A DNA stretch of 64,000 nt from Istiophorus platypterus (lineage: Eukaryota; Chordata; Actinopteri; Istiophoriformes; Istiophoridae), in assembly GCA_016859345.1 (NCBI GenBank), contig CM029118.1, forward strand, positions 26,602,501-26,666,500. The letters run 5' to 3'. Each line of letters begins with the position of its first letter. The stretch's first letter is position 1. Positions 61,097 to 64,000 of the stretch are shown here, piece by piece. Under the pieces are notes generated by a model. The model had not been told where the DNA came from, made no database searches, and saw only the letters and a list, made by a program, of their open reading frames with translations. The translations under genes were made by a program, and so were the position numbers.

Positions 61097-61102
61097 TTTA
61101 TT
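61097..61102 (-). terminator. Poly(A) signal for hatching-enzyme copy 2
   Basis: TTTATT on plus (AATAAA on minus), about 185 nt past the stop of copy 2. It lies in sequence unrelated to the copy 1 3'UTR, at the far end of duplication unit 1. Confidence 0.55.
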
Positions 61103-61286
61103 ACAGACATTTTAGACATGTTGGGGGGTCATATACTCTGTTGTCTGAAAGAGTTTGAAAGAATGTGGCAAAGGGGACTGTAATCTCTACCATTGTTCCA
61201 CTGATAATAGTAGCTTTTGATTAATTACAGACAAAAGACAAAGAGATAATGTGGGGAAATCGTTGCATTTGGCATGAGCATCGTTG

Positions 61287-62072
61287 TTAGCAGCCGTAGA
61301 GCATGTTGATCCTCATGATGTCCCAGTAGGACATGCCCTGCCTCTGGCCGATCTGGACGTTGGGGTCAGGGATGGGGGTGATGGAGTCCCTGCCGTACTG
61401 GATGGAGAAGGCTGTTTTTCCATAGTGCATGATGGAGGAGTAGTCGTAGGGAGTGTTCAGGTTGTTGGTGGACTGCTTGTAGAAGTTGTAGGCCATCTGT
61501 GGGTCGATGTTCTCCCAGTTGATCCTGACGTAGTAGTCGCGGTCGCTCCTGGTCTGCTCGTGCTGGAAGCCCAGAGCGTGGTTGATCTCGTGCTGGATGA
61601 TGCCGTGGTAGAGGCAGCCCTGCCTGTTGAGAGAGAGCACCTGTCTGCCTCCCTCTCTGCCCAGAGAGGAGAAGCATCCGGCTCTGTTCTCGATGCTGAT
61701 GTAGTCGTACTCGTTCTGACGGGGGACGAAGCGGATGCAGGTACTGCTGTGGAAGGACTTCATGGCGCTGTCGATCTTCTGCCACTCCCAGCTGCTGAAC
61801 TCACCGCTCACGGTGAAGGGGATCATCACCAAGCCATTGGAGGCTTTCTTCCACAGGCAGCTCTGGGACCAGCACACCATGGCGTTTCTGGTTCTGGGAG
61901 CCAGCAGGTCTCCTTCCAGCAGGATCTCGTCGGTGGCGTTGTTGGAAGTCAGAATCCTGGTGGTGATGTCGATGGTGTCTGGGGCTTCCTCTTCGCCTCC
62001 TTCCTCCTGGAGGGGATGAGCCCGAGAGAGGCCGAGCAGGAGCAGCAGCAGCAGGCTAGCGGAGGGAGTCAT
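61287..62072 (-). CDS. hce: High choriolytic (hatching) enzyme, astacin family, intronless, copy 2
   Basis: The predicted 261-aa protein is identical to copy 1, so all catalytic and cysteine residues are the same. The only coding difference I can see is one silent base (about 61933-61936, 'cggtggcg' here against 'cggtagcg' in copy 1). The promoter region and 5'UTR are also duplicated: a change in the leader at about 62080 (gtcagg against gtcggg) and one at about 62131 (gacgtg against gacttg) are visible. The 3' flank is unrelated to copy 1 from ten bases past the stop. Both copies look functional, and together they suggest dosage increase of a hatching-gland gene. Confidence 0.93.
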   Translation of the reverse strand: MTPSASLLLLLLLGLSRAHPLQEEGGEEEAPDTIDITTRILTSNNATDEILLEGDLLAPRTRNAMVCWSQSCLWKKASNGLVMIPFTVSGEFSSWEWQKIDSAMKSFHSSTCIRFVPRQNEYDYISIENRAGCFSSLGREGGRQVLSLNRQGCLYHGIIQHEINHALGFQHEQTRSDRDYYVRINWENIDPQMAYNFYKQSTNNLNTPYDYSSIMHYGKTAFSIQYGRDSITPIPDPNVQIGQRQGMSYWDIMRINMLYGC

Positions 62073-62153
62073 CGTCAGGTTCGGTCAGGAGGCTGTGGAG
62101 CTTCTGTGGAGAGACTCCTCGGAGCTTGACGTGTGGCTGGGTGCAGTCCAGGG

Positions 62154-62161
62154 TCTTTATA
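62154..62161 (-). promoter_or_regulatory. TATA box of hatching-enzyme copy 2
   Basis: TATAAAGA on minus at exactly the same distance (82 nt) from the ATG as in copy 1. Confidence 0.8.
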
Positions 62162-62907
62162 CGCTCCTCTACAGGTGTGTCTGCAGGAGGATTATGGGCT
62201 GGGGTCAGTGCTCCTAGGCCTAAATAAACCTCTGGAGGGAGGACTCCACAGACAAACCCACTGTTTCAACATGGCTTGTTATCTCTGATCATTCGATGGA
62301 TGAACACAGTTTTCAGCAGTAGGGTTTTTTTTATTTTTTAAAGCTAAACATTTTACATGGTTTTCCATCAAACAGATCTCACATTATTGTAGAGAAACCA
62401 CACTTGATGTATGCACAGTGATTTACAGTATGTCTTTCTCTATCGGCGACTCATGCTGGTATTGATATGAGCAGATAGAGCACTCGGAACGGATACACAC
62501 AGCATCTGAATGTTTGTGGTAGTAGTTGCTTTTTCCCATGTTATTGACACAAATTTCAAACTTCTTCTTGTCAGAGTCCAAACTCAGTCAAATCCAGAAC
62601 GTGCTGACACAATCCACACTCTGCTACAACCAAAGCAAAGTCTTTCTTTACAGTAGTGGGAGGATCTTTGGTGTTAGTTGAGAAAAATGGTTCATAAATC
62701 TTGTTGGAATAATGGGAAAAAAAAAACAAAAAAACAAAACCACAAACACTCAGTCGTCATCACAGTCAGACTTTTTAATTAGCATCAGAGTAGTTGAAGA
62801 GATTGCTGTCTGTTCAGTTTCAGTTTAAAATCGAATTGCTAGTAGCCAAAGCATCATGACTTTTCACAAGATTAAGAGTCTACAGCTTTGCTAACAGCTC
62901 TGTGAGG

Positions 62908-63268
62908 CTGTACTCAGGCACCGCGATGCTTTGAGCTAACTGCTAATGTCAAACTGCTAACATGGTCAGAACAACAGGGCTAACATCCTAATGCTTGACT
63001 TGTGTAATGTGAACCATATTCACAGGTATAACCTAGCGTGTGGAGATATTTCACAAGATAAGGCTAAGATTTGACCTGCTGGTGGTGCTAATGTTAAAAG
63101 TCAGGGAATGACTGAAGTCTTAATGGTTCGTCCTCTTGTGGCCATGAATGTCTCTACAGAATTTCACGGCTACCCTTCCAATTGTTGTTGAGATATTTCA
63201 GTCTGGACCAAAGTAATGGCCGACCAACCAACCGACTGACCAGCATTGCCACCCCTGGAGCTGTTCTT
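62908..63268 (+). repeat. Abundant teleost interspersed repeat inside duplication copy 2
   Basis: Duplicate of the repeat at 59330-59690, carried along with the unit. A few substitutions separate the two, for example 'aaccgactgacc' here. Confidence 0.65.
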
Positions 63269-63683
63269 TGCCTGGCTAAAACGTCCAGAAGGTCATTTAA
63301 CAACACCGCTGTTCTCAGTGTATTTCCAGAAACCTCAAAGAGTCATCTAAGCATCTGGATGGAAAAACTTGTGTATTCTACCTGAAAAAAGAACACTGGG
63401 TTTTATTGCTTTTGAAAAGTCAGAGGCTCTGTGAGTCTTAGACTGGTGCTAATAGCCGGTGGGATTCATCCTCACTAATGTATATCAGCTTTCACCAGAT
63501 TAGTTATTCAGTGCAGGATATCGTTTGACTGATGTTTTGCAGGTGTCGTTTTTACCCCAGTCAACCAATGCAGGAGCCTGTAACCTGTGTGACTTGATGG
63601 TAGATGGGAAAATGATGAGCTGTATTTAGGGATCCTCTCAAAAGTGCATGCAAAATGTTCAAGAGAGCTTTTCAGATTCAGTC

Positions 63684-63709
63684 ATTTTCTTTCTTTCTTT
63701 CTTTCTTTC
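63684..63709. repeat. (CTTT)n microsatellite, copy 2
   Basis: One CTTT unit longer than the array at 60107-60127. Confidence 0.85.
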
Positions 63710-64000
63710 GTTCTTTTTTATGACACTTCAAGCAGACTTTGTTTTAATCAGAGTTGCAGACACATATGTAGAATAAAGACTGCAGCTTTGCATTACTGCC
63801 CAATTAAATAGTCCACTCGTAGGCAGTATTCAATCAAACCACTAGATTTATCATTCAAATATTTAAAGACGTCAGCAATGAGCAGTCTATTAAAAGGTCC
63901 CGTTAATGTAGCCTAGACACATGATGATTTTAGAGGCTCCCGTTTCTACACCAGTTTGAGTCTTTGACAAACAACTAGGCTGGTTTGTTCTTTTCATTCA

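Larger units (their letters stand above)
57700..61276. repeat. Tandem duplication unit, copy 1 (3,577 bp)
   Basis: Starts at AGCATCG, ten bases past the hatching-enzyme stop, and runs to the identical point of copy 2 at 61277. The shared part visible before the window ends is 57700-about 60418. The remaining ~860 bp (60419-61276) should have a counterpart beyond the window if the unit is repeated in full. No second gene is seen in the unit; a 145-codon minus-strand open frame at 60636-61073 has no domain. Confidence 0.85.
61277..64000. repeat. Tandem duplication unit, copy 2 (continues beyond window)
   Basis: Aligns with 57700-60418 at a constant offset of 3,577 bp through the gene and promoter, with only scattered substitutions and small homopolymer or microsatellite length changes. 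The window ends inside the unit, so more copies may follow. Confidence 0.9.

Overview
The window is nuclear DNA from a bony fish, most likely a percomorph (acanthopterygian) teleost. The evidence is compact multi-exon vertebrate genes with GT-AG introns, a non-mammalian-type GnRH receptor with a cytoplasmic tail, intronless hatching-enzyme (astacin) genes as known in euteleosts, and many fish-typical interspersed repeats (Tc1-like, hAT, tRNA-derived SINE, long microsatellites). There are no bacterial-style operons.

Layout. (1) 1-6.7 kb, plus strand: the last 11 coding exons and 3'UTR of eprs1, covering its prolyl-tRNA synthetase half; the GluRS and WHEP part lies outside the window. (2) 7.6-13.1 kb, plus strand: a complete glo1 (glyoxalase I, 6 exons, 180 aa) with a CpG-rich promoter. 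Its introns carry hAT and BED-finger relics and a TG microsatellite. (3) 13.1-18.2 kb: AT-rich DNA with a decayed endogenous-retrovirus integrase fragment. (4) 18.2-25.0 kb, minus strand: the most unusual part. It holds two gene candidates I do not recognise. One is a small multi-exon gene (about 18.5-19.4 kb, possibly to 20.0 kb). The other is a two-exon gene (20.5-24.8 kb) with its own TATA box, a SUMO-interacting-motif-like segment, a long Ser/Asp repeat and PSTSG repeats. The second gene has a one-base frameshift inside the repeat and a tandem partial duplication of its large exon. (5) 25-37.6 kb: repeats, including one Tc1-like element with both inverted termini, one truncated Tc1-like element, a foldback element and a TATTA pentanucleotide array. 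(6) 37.6-43.7 kb, plus strand: a complete three-exon GnRH receptor gene (387 aa) with an upstream ORF whose stop overlaps the receptor start. (7) 43.7-57.6 kb: long intergenic DNA in which I see only repeats. (8) 57.7-64 kb, minus strand: two head-to-tail, almost identical copies of an intronless hatching-enzyme gene, each with a TATA box. They lie in a 3,577-bp repeat unit that runs off the right edge of the window.

The recognised genes do not form a pathway: translation (eprs1), methylglyoxal detoxification (glo1), reproductive neuroendocrine signalling (gnrhr) and egg-envelope digestion at hatching (hce). The leading candidates for something undescribed are the two minus-strand genes at 18.5-24.8 kb. 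All exon boundaries were read by eye from splice consensus and reading-frame continuity; no database search was possible.
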